A DNA stretch of 64,000 nt from Mucilaginibacter aquariorum. GTDB lineage: Bacteria > Bacteroidota > Bacteroidia > Sphingobacteriales > Sphingobacteriaceae. The first letter of the stretch is position 1. Every line of letters begins with the position of its first letter. The position numbers and the translations under genes were made by a program. Positions 50,675 to 58,586 of this stretch are shown here, piece by piece. A model generated the notes under the pieces. The model had not been told where the DNA came from. It did not search any database and saw nothing but the letters and a program-made list of their open reading frames with translations. The stretch is from NCBI RefSeq assembly GCF_024498135.1, contig NZ_JANHOH010000013.1:1-64000 (forward strand), in the 5' to 3' direction.

Positions 50675-52927
50675 TTAAGGCATGCGGTCTTTTAGTTCGC
50701 GTTCTTTCTCTTTGCCTTCGTCCTTCAGTCGCTTTTTCTCGGCCTTTATTTCTTTCTTGGTACGGCCGGCGGTATCCACATTCTCAATGCGGTTTTTATA
50801 ATCGGCTTTTACCTTTTCAATTTCCTGTTTAAGGCGGGCCTTTATGGTTTCGTTGGTTTCTTCTATCTTCTTTTCCATTTTGGCAGCGGCAGTATCCTTT
50901 TTACCAAATAAACGCTGGAAGAAGTTAGGGTGCTTTGGTTCATCAAAAATTGGCGCCACACCTATCCCGTTATCATCATCGCTGGTTTGGTGTATCAGGC
51001 TATCGGCCACCAGGGTATCAACAGGGGCTTCCCGGCGTAGGCCTTCGCGTAAGCGTACATTGTAAAAGCCATAGGCGTTGCTATCGCGCTCTATGAGGCC
51101 TTTGCCGGCCATTAGCCGGCCAATCAGGTTAAAGTAGCCGTGCAGCCCCGGTCGCAACGTTCCGTCTGGCTGAAAGGCGTATAGGCCCGCTTTAGGGTTA
51201 GGCACAATACTGGCCAGGTAAATACTTTCGCCAATAGTTAGGTCAGACGGCGATTTGCCAAAGTAATATCTTGATGCTTCGCCGATGCCGTAAATTCCTC
51301 GTCCCCACTCAATGATATTGAAGTAAACCTCCAGCATCCGGTTTTTACTCATAATGCGGTTGTTCTCTATTAACCATACGATCAGGATCTCTTCTATTTT
51401 GCGTGAAAGGGTTTTGTTGCGGCTTAAAAAGGAGTTTTTTATCAGCTGCATAGAAATAGTGCTGCCACCTCGTTTAAATTTCTTCTCCTTAATATCGGTA
51501 ATAAACGATTTGCGGATAGATTCGTCAACAAAACCCCGATTGGTATAAAAAGAAGGATCTTCGGCAGTCATTACCGCGTTACGCACATTGGGCGAGATCT
51601 CCTCAAGCGGTGTAAAATCCGGATTGCCGGGGCCAATGGTATGCGGCGGCATAGCCTTACCCCTTTCATAAGGTACGTAAACGAAGGTTTTATTCAGTTT
51701 ACCCAGATCGGCTTTGCCATATTTAAGGATCCTGAAATCCTTATCCTTTTGCAGGGTAGAATTGAAGATCATATCATCAATATGCGCCCGGTTCAGGAAC
51801 AGGTTTAAAGTGTAGTTGAGCTTACCGATTACTTGTATGCCCTCTAATGATTCGAACATACCATCTGGAAACGAATCAAAAAGATCCTGTGCATTTAGCC
51901 AGCCGGTTTTAATTTTCATCTCATAGATCTTTACCGGGTTAAGGGTATATTTCAGATAAGGGTTAGCGGTTAATTTCTTCAAATGGATAACCGACGAGCT
52001 ATCAAGCGACAGGTAGTTAGTGCCCACAAACACATTGGCATCTATAGAGCCATTGGGCACCACAATATCACTAACGGACAGGCCCGGATGGTTAAGCAGC
52101 AGGTTGCGCACGCTCCAGGAGCCGGATATTTTAGTTTCGCCACTGCTATGTTTAACATTGCTTAGCTTGGTACTAATGGTATCAAAGTTCAGCTTCAGCT
52201 TAAATTTTTTCTCGATTATAGGCAGCTCTACCTTTTTGCCATCGGCATACAGGTGCACATCTATGTCTTTATCAGATGGCAGCATTATACCATCTATATG
52301 CCAGGTTGAAGCGCCATCATCAACTTTTATGGTTGATGCCAGTTTGCCATTTTTAATAATAGCGGTTTGGGCAAGCATTTTTACATGGGTGCTATCATCA
52401 GCAAAACTCATCAAAAAATTATGCAGCGACAGATCATCGGGGATTTTGTAAAGCACCTCATTAATAAGGTTGTTTGATAGTTCGGACAGGTCGACCTTGT
52501 TGCCGGTGTTAACTGTATCCTTTTTCTTTTTAAACAGAAAATCAAAGTTCCTAACCCCTTTAATGCTGGTAAGGTTTAAATGTCCTTCCTGCAGTACCAC
52601 TTCGGCCAGTTTTATGTTGCCAAAAATTAACGGGAATATTTTAACGCTTACACTAAATTTTTTAATGGATAGCAGGCTGTCGCGCTGATCTGGTACAACG
52701 CTGATATCAGAAAAAGCCACCGTGCTAAGGCCTGTAAAATGCGCCGAACCTATTTTTACATCTAAATTATAATCCCTTTTTGCTTTTGCTTTAGCTTTGT
52801 AAATAGCTTTTTGAAGCAATACCTCACGTTTAGAATAGGCAACGTATCCGCCTATCAGCATAATAACTACTAATATTAGGGCAGTTATACCTGCAATACG
52901 GATATATTTGGGGTTAATACGACGCAT
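50675..52927 (-). CDS. Peptidoglycan glycosyltransferase (GT51) with long AsmA-like N-terminus
   Basis: I place the start at the ATG at 52927 (MRRINPKYIRIAGITALILVV), giving 750 residues with an N-terminal membrane helix; a longer version to 53011 adds 28 residues. Residues 40-430 resemble an AsmA/DUF748-like region (DYNLDVKIGSAHFTGLSTVAFSDISVVPDQ... HLNLTSIKGVRNFDFLF). Residues about 450-640 are a GT51 domain: NVRNAVMTAEDPSFYTNRGF (catalytic Glu of EDxxF), FKRGGSTISMQLIKNSF, KNRMLEVYFNIIEWGRGIYGIGEASRYYFGK. No transpeptidase domain follows. The C-terminus is a charged coiled coil. It should polymerise lipid II; the AsmA-like part is unusual. Confidence 0.88.
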   Translation of the reverse strand: MRRINPKYIRIAGITALILVVIMLIGGYVAYSKREVLLQKAIYKAKAKAKRDYNLDVKIGSAHFTGLSTVAFSDISVVPDQRDSLLSIKKFSVSVKIFPLIFGNIKLAEVVLQEGHLNLTSIKGVRNFDFLFKKKKDTVNTGNKVDLSELSNNLINEVLYKIPDDLSLHNFLMSFADDSTHVKMLAQTAIIKNGKLASTIKVDDGASTWHIDGIMLPSDKDIDVHLYADGKKVELPIIEKKFKLKLNFDTISTKLSNVKHSSGETKISGSWSVRNLLLNHPGLSVSDIVVPNGSIDANVFVGTNYLSLDSSSVIHLKKLTANPYLKYTLNPVKIYEMKIKTGWLNAQDLFDSFPDGMFESLEGIQVIGKLNYTLNLFLNRAHIDDMIFNSTLQKDKDFRILKYGKADLGKLNKTFVYVPYERGKAMPPHTIGPGNPDFTPLEEISPNVRNAVMTAEDPSFYTNRGFVDESIRKSFITDIKEKKFKRGGSTISMQLIKNSFLSRNKTLSRKIEEILIVWLIENNRIMSKNRMLEVYFNIIEWGRGIYGIGEASRYYFGKSPSDLTIGESIYLASIVPNPKAGLYAFQPDGTLRPGLHGYFNLIGRLMAGKGLIERDSNAYGFYNVRLREGLRREAPVDTLVADSLIHQTSDDDNGIGVAPIFDEPKHPNFFQRLFGKKDTAAAKMEKKIEETNETIKARLKQEIEKVKADYKNRIENVDTAGRTKKEIKAEKKRLKDEGKEKERELKDRMP

Positions 52928-53028
52928 AAAGGGAATTTGCTTCAAAACTAAACTAATTATGATGTGGTGCAAACGGTTGCAAACTGCAAATTGTTTTCTT
53001 AACAAACGCATGCTGCTACCTGTTTTCG

Positions 53029-53036
53029 TATTTTTG
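53029..53036 (+). promoter_or_regulatory. Bacteroidota -7 box upstream of mrp
   Basis: TATTTTTG is an exact consensus match 14 bases before the mrp ATG at 53050, so the transcript has a very short leader. The glycosyltransferase gene is divergent from here. Confidence 0.55.
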
Positions 53037-53049
53037 CGGATAAATAAAT

Positions 53050-54138
53050 ATGGAATTTACTAAAGAACAAGTATTACAAGCCCTTGGAAATGTTGAAGAA
53101 CCCGATCTGAAAAAAGACCTGGTAACCCTAAACATGATACAGGATATACATATTGAAGGCAACAAATTAAGCTTTTCGGTAGTGCTAACTACGCCGGCCT
53201 GCCCGTTAAAGGCTTTAATTGAAAATGCCTGCCGGAATGCTATCGGCCATTTTATAAGCAAGGATATTGAAGTTACCGTGAACATGACGTCGCGCGTTAC
53301 CTCGCAAAAGAACACGGGTGTGCCTGGTGTTAAAAATATTATTGCGGTAGCATCGGGTAAGGGTGGGGTAGGTAAATCTACCGTATCTGTAAACCTGGCG
53401 CTGGCTTTGTCAAAAACCGGCGCTAAAGTGGGGTTGATAGATGCCGATATTTATGGCCCATCTATCCCAATTATGTTTGGCCTGGAAAACGAGCGCCCAA
53501 AAGCTACGCAGGAGAACGGCAAAACACGCATCGAGCCAATTGAAAAGTTTGGTATCAAGCTATTGTCGATAGGATTCTTTACAGATCCAAACCAACCCGT
53601 GCCATGGCGCGGGCCAATGGTATCAACAGCCGTAAAACAGCTTTTTAATGATGCTGATTGGGGCGAACTTGACTACCTGGTGGTTGATTTGCCGCCGGGC
53701 ACCGGCGATATACATATTACCGTTACGCAAAGTTTCCCGGTAACGGGTGCTGTAATTGTCACCACGCCGCAAAATGTGGCTTTGGCCGATGCTAAAAAAG
53801 GGATCGGGATGTTTATGATGCCTGCTATCAACGTGCCTATTATGGGTGTTGTTGAGAATATGGCTTACTTTACCCCGGAAGAATTGCCCGATAACAAATA
53901 CTACATTTTTGGACAAGGCGGCGGTAAAAAGCTTGCAGAAATTTTGGATGTGCCATTTTTAGGCGAGATACCATTAATAAAAGGCATAAGTGATTCTGGT
54001 GATGCAGGCCGGCCAATTGTTTTAGACGAAGATAGTGTAATGACCACCGCATTTATGGAGATGGCCAGGCGCGTTGCCCAGCAGGTTTCTATTTGTAACG
54101 CCCAAAAGGCTGATAACTTAAATGTGGTAAATAATTAA
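53050..54138 (+). CDS. mrp: Mrp/NBP35-type Fe-S cluster carrier P-loop ATPase
   Basis: 362 residues. The N-terminal 85 residues are an MIP18/DUF59 domain (QVLQALGNVEEPDLKKDLVTLNMIQDIHIEG). The P-loop ATPase follows: IIAVASGKGGVGKSTVSVNLALALSKTGAKVGLIDADIYGPSIPIMFG, DYLVVDLPPGTGDIHITVTQSFP and GVVENMAYF. In Mrp proteins a C-x-x-C motif holds a bridging 4Fe-4S cluster; here the usual CxxC after ENM is not seen (ENMAYFTPEELPDNKY), as in many Bacteroidota. It is followed by nifU-like, supporting a role in Fe-S assembly. Confidence 0.93.
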   Translation: MEFTKEQVLQALGNVEEPDLKKDLVTLNMIQDIHIEGNKLSFSVVLTTPACPLKALIENACRNAIGHFISKDIEVTVNMTSRVTSQKNTGVPGVKNIIAVASGKGGVGKSTVSVNLALALSKTGAKVGLIDADIYGPSIPIMFGLENERPKATQENGKTRIEPIEKFGIKLLSIGFFTDPNQPVPWRGPMVSTAVKQLFNDADWGELDYLVVDLPPGTGDIHITVTQSFPVTGAVIVTTPQNVALADAKKGIGMFMMPAINVPIMGVVENMAYFTPEELPDNKYYIFGQGGGKKLAEILDVPFLGEIPLIKGISDSGDAGRPIVLDEDSVMTTAFMEMARRVAQQVSICNAQKADNLNVVNN

Positions 54139-54164
54139 TAACTTTACTTTATAATTTAATAGAA

Positions 54165-54443
54165 ATGAGTTTAATAGATCAGGTGGAAGCAGCGTTGGAT
54201 ACCATAAGGCCTTACTTGGAGGCTGATGGGGGTAACGTTTCTGTTGAAGAAATTACTCCTGAAAATGTGGTAAAGCTTAAGCTGCTGGGTTCATGCGGTT
54301 CGTGCCCCATGAGCATCATGACGTTGAAGGCAGGGATTGAACAGGCTATATTAAAGGCCGTACCAGAAATTACAGGTATTGAAGCGATAAACCTAACCGA
54401 CATTGATGACCCCAATGCCGTACTTCCGGAAAATTTAAGATAG
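54165..54443 (+). CDS. NifU C-terminal-domain protein (Fe-S scaffold)
   Basis: 92 residues forming one NifU-like domain: VEAALDTIRPYLEADGGNVSVEEITPENVVKLKLLGSCGSCPMSIMTLKAGIEQAIL. The C-x-x-C in GSCGSCPMS binds a transient 4Fe-4S cluster. It sits 26 bases after mrp and probably transfers clusters together with it. Confidence 0.94.
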   Translation: MSLIDQVEAALDTIRPYLEADGGNVSVEEITPENVVKLKLLGSCGSCPMSIMTLKAGIEQAILKAVPEITGIEAINLTDIDDPNAVLPENLR

Positions 54444-54549
54444 TGTTAAGAAGTGTTAAATGCACTTATTGATATTTTTCAATAACGTATTTTTACCCGC
54501 TTGTTTAAAACAAAAGATAAACAGGCAGGTAATATTAGCGTAGCGATAA

Positions 54550-55170
54550 ATGAAAAGATTAATTGGCATATTGTTTTTACTGACATCCTTATCAGCGTTT
54601 TCCCAGAAAAAGGAAAACCCGCTGGTACAGTTTACGGGTGTGGTATACAATGCCGATAGTGCTGACGTTGTAGTGCCTTATGTAAGCGTTACCAACATTA
54701 CCAACCATAATAGCATTGTAATAACCAACTTTAAGGGCTACTTTTCATTTGTGGCGCATGAGCAGGATTCATTGCAGTTTACGGCCATTGGCTATGCACC
54801 CGTTACCGTTGTTATACCCGCCGATGTTAAAAGCAAAAGCTATACAGCAAAGGTTTTAATAAAACCACAAATAACAAATTTGCCAATGGTGAGGGTATTC
54901 CCCTGGGCTACTACAGATGAGTTTAGAAAAGACTTTGTTAACGCTAAAATAGCGGACGACGACCTGGAGATCGCCCGCAAAAACATCAGCCGTACATCAA
55001 TAGTAGCCATGACCAATACCCTGCCAAGAGATGGGCAGGAAATACAATCGGCCAATGCGCAATACATGCACCAGGATATTGTTAACCAGCACTCGCGTAC
55101 CAATCCGTTGCTAAATCCGCTTGCCTGGGGCAGTTTAATTAAGTCGATAACGGACGGGGACAAGAATTAA
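54550..55170 (+). CDS. Secreted carboxypeptidase-regulatory-like domain protein
   Basis: 206 residues with signal peptide MKRLIGILFLLTSLSAFSQ. Residues 28-105 form the regulatory-like beta sandwich (FTGVVYNADSADVVVPYVSVTNITNHNSIVITNFKGYFSFVAHEQDSLQFTAIGYAPV). The C-terminal half (LPMVRVFPWATTDEFRKDFVNAKIADDDLEIARKNI) is common to a Bacteroidota family of secreted proteins with no known role. It resembles in architecture the gene at 1529-2284. It has its own terminator. Confidence 0.75.
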   Translation: MKRLIGILFLLTSLSAFSQKKENPLVQFTGVVYNADSADVVVPYVSVTNITNHNSIVITNFKGYFSFVAHEQDSLQFTAIGYAPVTVVIPADVKSKSYTAKVLIKPQITNLPMVRVFPWATTDEFRKDFVNAKIADDDLEIARKNISRTSIVAMTNTLPRDGQEIQSANAQYMHQDIVNQHSRTNPLLNPLAWGSLIKSITDGDKN

Positions 55171-55321
55171 AAGAGAGTCAAGAATCAAGAATTAAGAGAA
55201 AGCCAGGAATCAAGAAAAGACCGGGACACATATAATAGAAAAGGGCTTCGATAATTCGAAGCCCTTTTTGTTTGCGTTATATTTTCTCCGGTCTTGATTC
55301 TTATGTCCTGACCTCTTGAAT
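55171..55321. terminator. Terminator and short repeats between convergent genes
   Basis: A 13-base stem (55239-55251 with 55256-55268) containing AAGGGCTTCG and a TAAT loop, with T-run, serves the plus-strand gene. It is flanked by related AAGAATCAAGA/TCTTGATTCTT words in inverted orientation (55180-55220 and 55290-55318), part of a short dispersed-repeat family. Confidence 0.65.
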
Positions 55322-55894
55322 CTATCTGCCCTTTTTAGCCGCCGGAAACTTCATTCGGTACTCCACGTCAACGGCACCTTTTGAAATATCGTTCAGTTTC
55401 TTTTCTATCAGTCGTTTGCGCAGTGGGCTTAGCCTATCGGTGAATAGTTTGCCTTCTATGTGGTCATATTCGTGCTGTATAACGCGTGCGGACATACCGC
55501 TAAAAGTTTCTTCGTGGTGTTTCCAATTTTCGTCGTAATACGACATTTTAACGGTGGATTTGCGGGTTACATCTTCTCTTATATCAGGGATGCTTAGGCA
55601 GCCTTCGTTAAAAGCCCATTCCTCGCCGCTTTCTTCCAGAATGGTGGCATTGATAAATACTTTTTTGAAATCCTTTAGTTCCGGTTCTTCGTCATCAAAC
55701 GGGGTAACGTCAACAACAAACAAACGCATAGACATGCCCACCTGCGGGGCAGCCAAACCAACACCGCGCGCACCGTACATGGTTTCGAACATGTTGCCTA
55801 CCAACTCTTTAATGTTTGGGTATTCATCAGGCTCAATAGATGTGGCTTTTTTTCTTAAAACCGGGTCGCCATATGCTATTATAGGATATTTCAT
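55322..55894 (-). CDS. def: Peptide deformylase
   Basis: 190 residues with all three PDF motifs: GVGLAAPQVG (motif I), EGCLSIP (motif II with the metal-ligand Cys) and QHEYDHIEG (motif III, HExxH-type). It removes the N-formyl group from nascent proteins. It is preceded on the same strand by the M16 peptidase gene, 21 bases upstream. Confidence 0.97.
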   Translation of the reverse strand: MKYPIIAYGDPVLRKKATSIEPDEYPNIKELVGNMFETMYGARGVGLAAPQVGMSMRLFVVDVTPFDDEEPELKDFKKVFINATILEESGEEWAFNEGCLSIPDIREDVTRKSTVKMSYYDENWKHHEETFSGMSARVIQHEYDHIEGKLFTDRLSPLRKRLIEKKLNDISKGAVDVEYRMKFPAAKKGR

Positions 55895-55915
55895 GGTGCA
55901 AAGGTAGGAGATTTC

Positions 55916-57145
55916 TTATTTAGGCTCAAATAATAAGGTTATCATACGGTCATTATCAAAGATTTCGTTGCTAATTTCTAACAAATCATCGGCCGAAACC
56001 GCATTTATCTTAGCAAAGATGTCTTCCAGCGAATCTATCCGGTTAAAATCAAGCAAACTTTTAGCCATTGATATGATCAGGCTCATGCGGCTTTCTTCGG
56101 CAAGGGCTATTTGACCAATAAATTTTTCTTTGGCTTGTTTTAGCTGTATTGTACCCAGTTTATTATCGCGCAGCTTCTTCAGTTCTTTATGAACCAGCTT
56201 TAAGGCCTTATCGGCTTTTTCGGCATCGGTACCAAAGTAAATAGAGAATATGCCCGTATCGGTTAACGATGTATAGTTTGATTCTATTGTATAAGCAATG
56301 CCGTATTTCTCGCGGATCTCCAGGTTTAGTCGGTTACTCATCCCCATGCCGCCCAAAACATTGTTCAGCAGAAGCAAACCATATTTGTTTTTATGTGCCG
56401 ATGGATAAGCCCGGCCTCCTAAAATGCAATGCGTTTGCGAGATAGGTTTTTGTAAGGCATAAATGCCGTGGCTTATTGGCCCGGGTGCGATCCTGTTCTT
56501 TTGATTGGTGTTTTCGGGCACGTTGCCAAAATATTTTTCACACAGTTTTACCAGCTTTTTAAAATCATAATCGCCATAAACCGCGAAGATCATTTGATGG
56601 GTATTGTTATTGGCTGCGGTAAACTGTTTAATATCATCGCCGTTTAATACCGCTACCGTTTCGGGCGTGCCTAAAATATTATTGCCAATAGGGTGACCCT
56701 TAAACAGGTATTCCTCAAAATCATCCTGTATGGCTTCTTCGGGCTGGTCCAGGTACGAGGCTATCTCGTCCAGTATCACGCCGCGTTCCTTTTCCATTTC
56801 ATCTGCCGGGAAGGTAGAGTGAAACAGGATATCTTCAAACAGATCTACCGCGCGTTCTAAATGCTGTTTTAATAGCGACGCATGTATGCAGGTATATTCT
56901 TTTGTGGTGTAAGCGTTAAGGTCGGCACCAACCAGTTCCAGGCGGTTTAGTATCTGCGGAGTGTTGCGTCGTTCGGTTTCTTTAAATAACAAATGCTCTA
57001 TAAAATGAGCGAGCCCCTCTTTATTGGGTAACTCATCGCGCGAGCCCGCATTAAGCACAAAGCAGCAATGTGTAATGGGCGACGGAGAGTGTTTAAATAA
57101 TATGCGGATGCCGTTTGGCAGCGCGTGAACATGGTGATCTGTCAT
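55916..57145 (-). CDS. M16 family zinc peptidase
   Basis: Using the ATG at 57145 (MTDHHVHALPNGIRILFKHSP) gives 409 residues. The inverted zinc motif HFIEH is at residues 47-51, with a further Glu in VILDEIASYLDQPEE about 75 residues later. The second half (SEARSYPSAHKNKYGLLLLNNVLGGMGMSNRLNLEIREKYGIAYTIESNYTSL-type region) is the inactive M16 partner domain. It resembles mitochondrial processing peptidase beta and PqqF-like proteins. Substrate unknown; located upstream of and likely co-transcribed with def. Confidence 0.92.
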   Translation of the reverse strand: MTDHHVHALPNGIRILFKHSPSPITHCCFVLNAGSRDELPNKEGLAHFIEHLLFKETERRNTPQILNRLELVGADLNAYTTKEYTCIHASLLKQHLERAVDLFEDILFHSTFPADEMEKERGVILDEIASYLDQPEEAIQDDFEEYLFKGHPIGNNILGTPETVAVLNGDDIKQFTAANNNTHQMIFAVYGDYDFKKLVKLCEKYFGNVPENTNQKNRIAPGPISHGIYALQKPISQTHCILGGRAYPSAHKNKYGLLLLNNVLGGMGMSNRLNLEIREKYGIAYTIESNYTSLTDTGIFSIYFGTDAEKADKALKLVHKELKKLRDNKLGTIQLKQAKEKFIGQIALAEESRMSLIISMAKSLLDFNRIDSLEDIFAKINAVSADDLLEISNEIFDNDRMITLLFEPK

Positions 57146-57206
57146 AAAAGGTTCAAAGATAGCGTATAAACATGCAAATTGTTTCGCCATTATGTATGTT
57201 TACACC

Positions 57207-57746
57207 ATGAAATTACAAATTGACGATCTTGAGTTTGAACCATTGTTCTCGGCCGAAAGCATACAGCAGCGTGTTGCTGAGGTGGCGCAGCAAATAAATA
57301 ATGACTTTGAAGGCCGCCAGCCAATATTTGTAGGCATCCTAAATGGCAGTTTTATGTTCGCTGCCGACCTGGTTAAAGAAATTGTTGTACCATGCGAGGT
57401 CACATTTACCAAGCTGGCCTCTTACTTAGGCGGTCTATCAAGCACACGCACCATTCGCGATGATTTTGACCTGCACGTAAAAATTACAGGCAAGGATGTG
57501 ATTTTAGTGGAAGATATAATTGACACAGGTAATACCATTAAATACCTGATAGAAAAACTGCTTACACGCAACCCGGCCTCCATCACTGTTTGCACCCTGC
57601 TTTATAAACCAGATTCGGTTGAGCACAGCATTGAAGAATTAAAATATGTAGCCTTCCAGATACCGAACCAATTTGTGGTAGGTTATGGCTTGGATTATAA
57701 AGAACTGGGCAGGAATTTAAAGGGGATATATAAGAAGATAGGATAA
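57207..57746 (+). CDS. hpt: Hypoxanthine phosphoribosyltransferase
   Basis: I start at the ATG at 57207 (MKLQIDDLEFEPLFSAESIQQ). The 179-residue enzyme has the PRPP motif VILVEDIIDTGNTIKYL and the purine-binding FQIPNQFVVGYGLDYKELGRNL, with GILNGSFMFAADLV near the start and the flexible loop KLASYLGGLSSTRTIRDD. It salvages hypoxanthine and guanine to IMP and GMP. The 61-base divergent gap from the M16 gene must hold both promoters; TATGTTTA at 57194-57201 approximates a -7 box. Confidence 0.93.
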   Translation: MKLQIDDLEFEPLFSAESIQQRVAEVAQQINNDFEGRQPIFVGILNGSFMFAADLVKEIVVPCEVTFTKLASYLGGLSSTRTIRDDFDLHVKITGKDVILVEDIIDTGNTIKYLIEKLLTRNPASITVCTLLYKPDSVEHSIEELKYVAFQIPNQFVVGYGLDYKELGRNLKGIYKKIG

Positions 57747-57747
57747 G

Positions 57748-58332
57748 ATGAGGAAATGTGTGTTGCTATTGGTTTTACTGCTGCCCCTATTTATAATGGC
57801 ACAAAAGCCGGCTATAAACTACGGCCTTATTGATAGTAACGACCATTCTTTCGCATTTAAATCACTACACAATTCTTACGATAGTATTATTGCTTATACA
57901 ACAGAAGGTTATTGGCAATCAAACAAAATAAACTACGCTGTAATAGTATTAAAAAAGGGAACATATTTTAAAGGCCTTCTGCATTTAGAACGAACAAAAA
58001 ACAATAGATGGTCCGAGGCTGTGGTAAAGCTTAAAAAGGCAAACCCAACGGAAACTAAAGCAATAATTGAACAGTTGAGCGCGTCAGGTTTATGGAAGCT
58101 TAGTCCGGATTCCTTAAATGATCAAAACAAAAAGAATCCGGATGGCAGTGTTGTAGCACTCACATTGCATGATGGGGTCAATTTCCGGTTCGAACTAATT
58201 TCGGCCAATAAGTTTTTAGCCATTGAAAGTTATGCGCCGGAATATTTTGTTGAAGAAATACTATACAGTACACAGCGCAGAAAGTTTATTAAGATAAGAG
58301 ATAAATTTATGAAGGACTTTAAAGCCCTTTAA
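57748..58332 (+). CDS. Hypothetical secreted protein
   Basis: 194 residues with a signal peptide (MRKCVLLLVLLLPLFIMAQ). The mature part (YGLIDSNDHSFAFKSLHNSYDSIIAYTTEGYWQSNKINYAVIVLKKGTYFKGLLHLER) is strand-rich; a motif YFVEEILYSTQRRKFIKIRDKF ends it. No known domain. It begins one base after the hpt stop, so translational coupling is likely although functions differ. Confidence 0.65.
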   Translation: MRKCVLLLVLLLPLFIMAQKPAINYGLIDSNDHSFAFKSLHNSYDSIIAYTTEGYWQSNKINYAVIVLKKGTYFKGLLHLERTKNNRWSEAVVKLKKANPTETKAIIEQLSASGLWKLSPDSLNDQNKKNPDGSVVALTLHDGVNFRFELISANKFLAIESYAPEYFVEEILYSTQRRKFIKIRDKFMKDFKAL

Positions 58333-58479
58333 CTATATCCTATCCACTATTATGTTGCTTAACAATTGTAGCGCTCCATCAATGTAAGCCACAGCACCAA
58401 CACTTAACCGCGGGGTGGTTGCCTTTTTTGATCGGTAACAACAGCTTACGGCATAGATACATCTTAAAAAGTATTGCTT

Positions 58480-58495
58480 ACCCCTAAAAAGGGTG
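58480..58495. promoter_or_regulatory. Putative operator-like dyad upstream of the amino-acid oxidase gene
   Basis: ACCCCTAAAAAGGGTG (58480-58495) has ACCC and GGGT half-sites around a C/T/A-rich centre, 92 bases before the ATG at 58587. It could be a regulator site for the oxidase/ThDP operon. No similar site was found elsewhere in the window. Confidence 0.3.
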
Positions 58496-58586
58496 AAAAG
58501 CGGGTATTATTAGGGTGATATAAGGGAGAGAATAAGTAATGGATTTGCTTAGCTTTAGCTAATTAAAACCGCCTTATTCAATTCAA

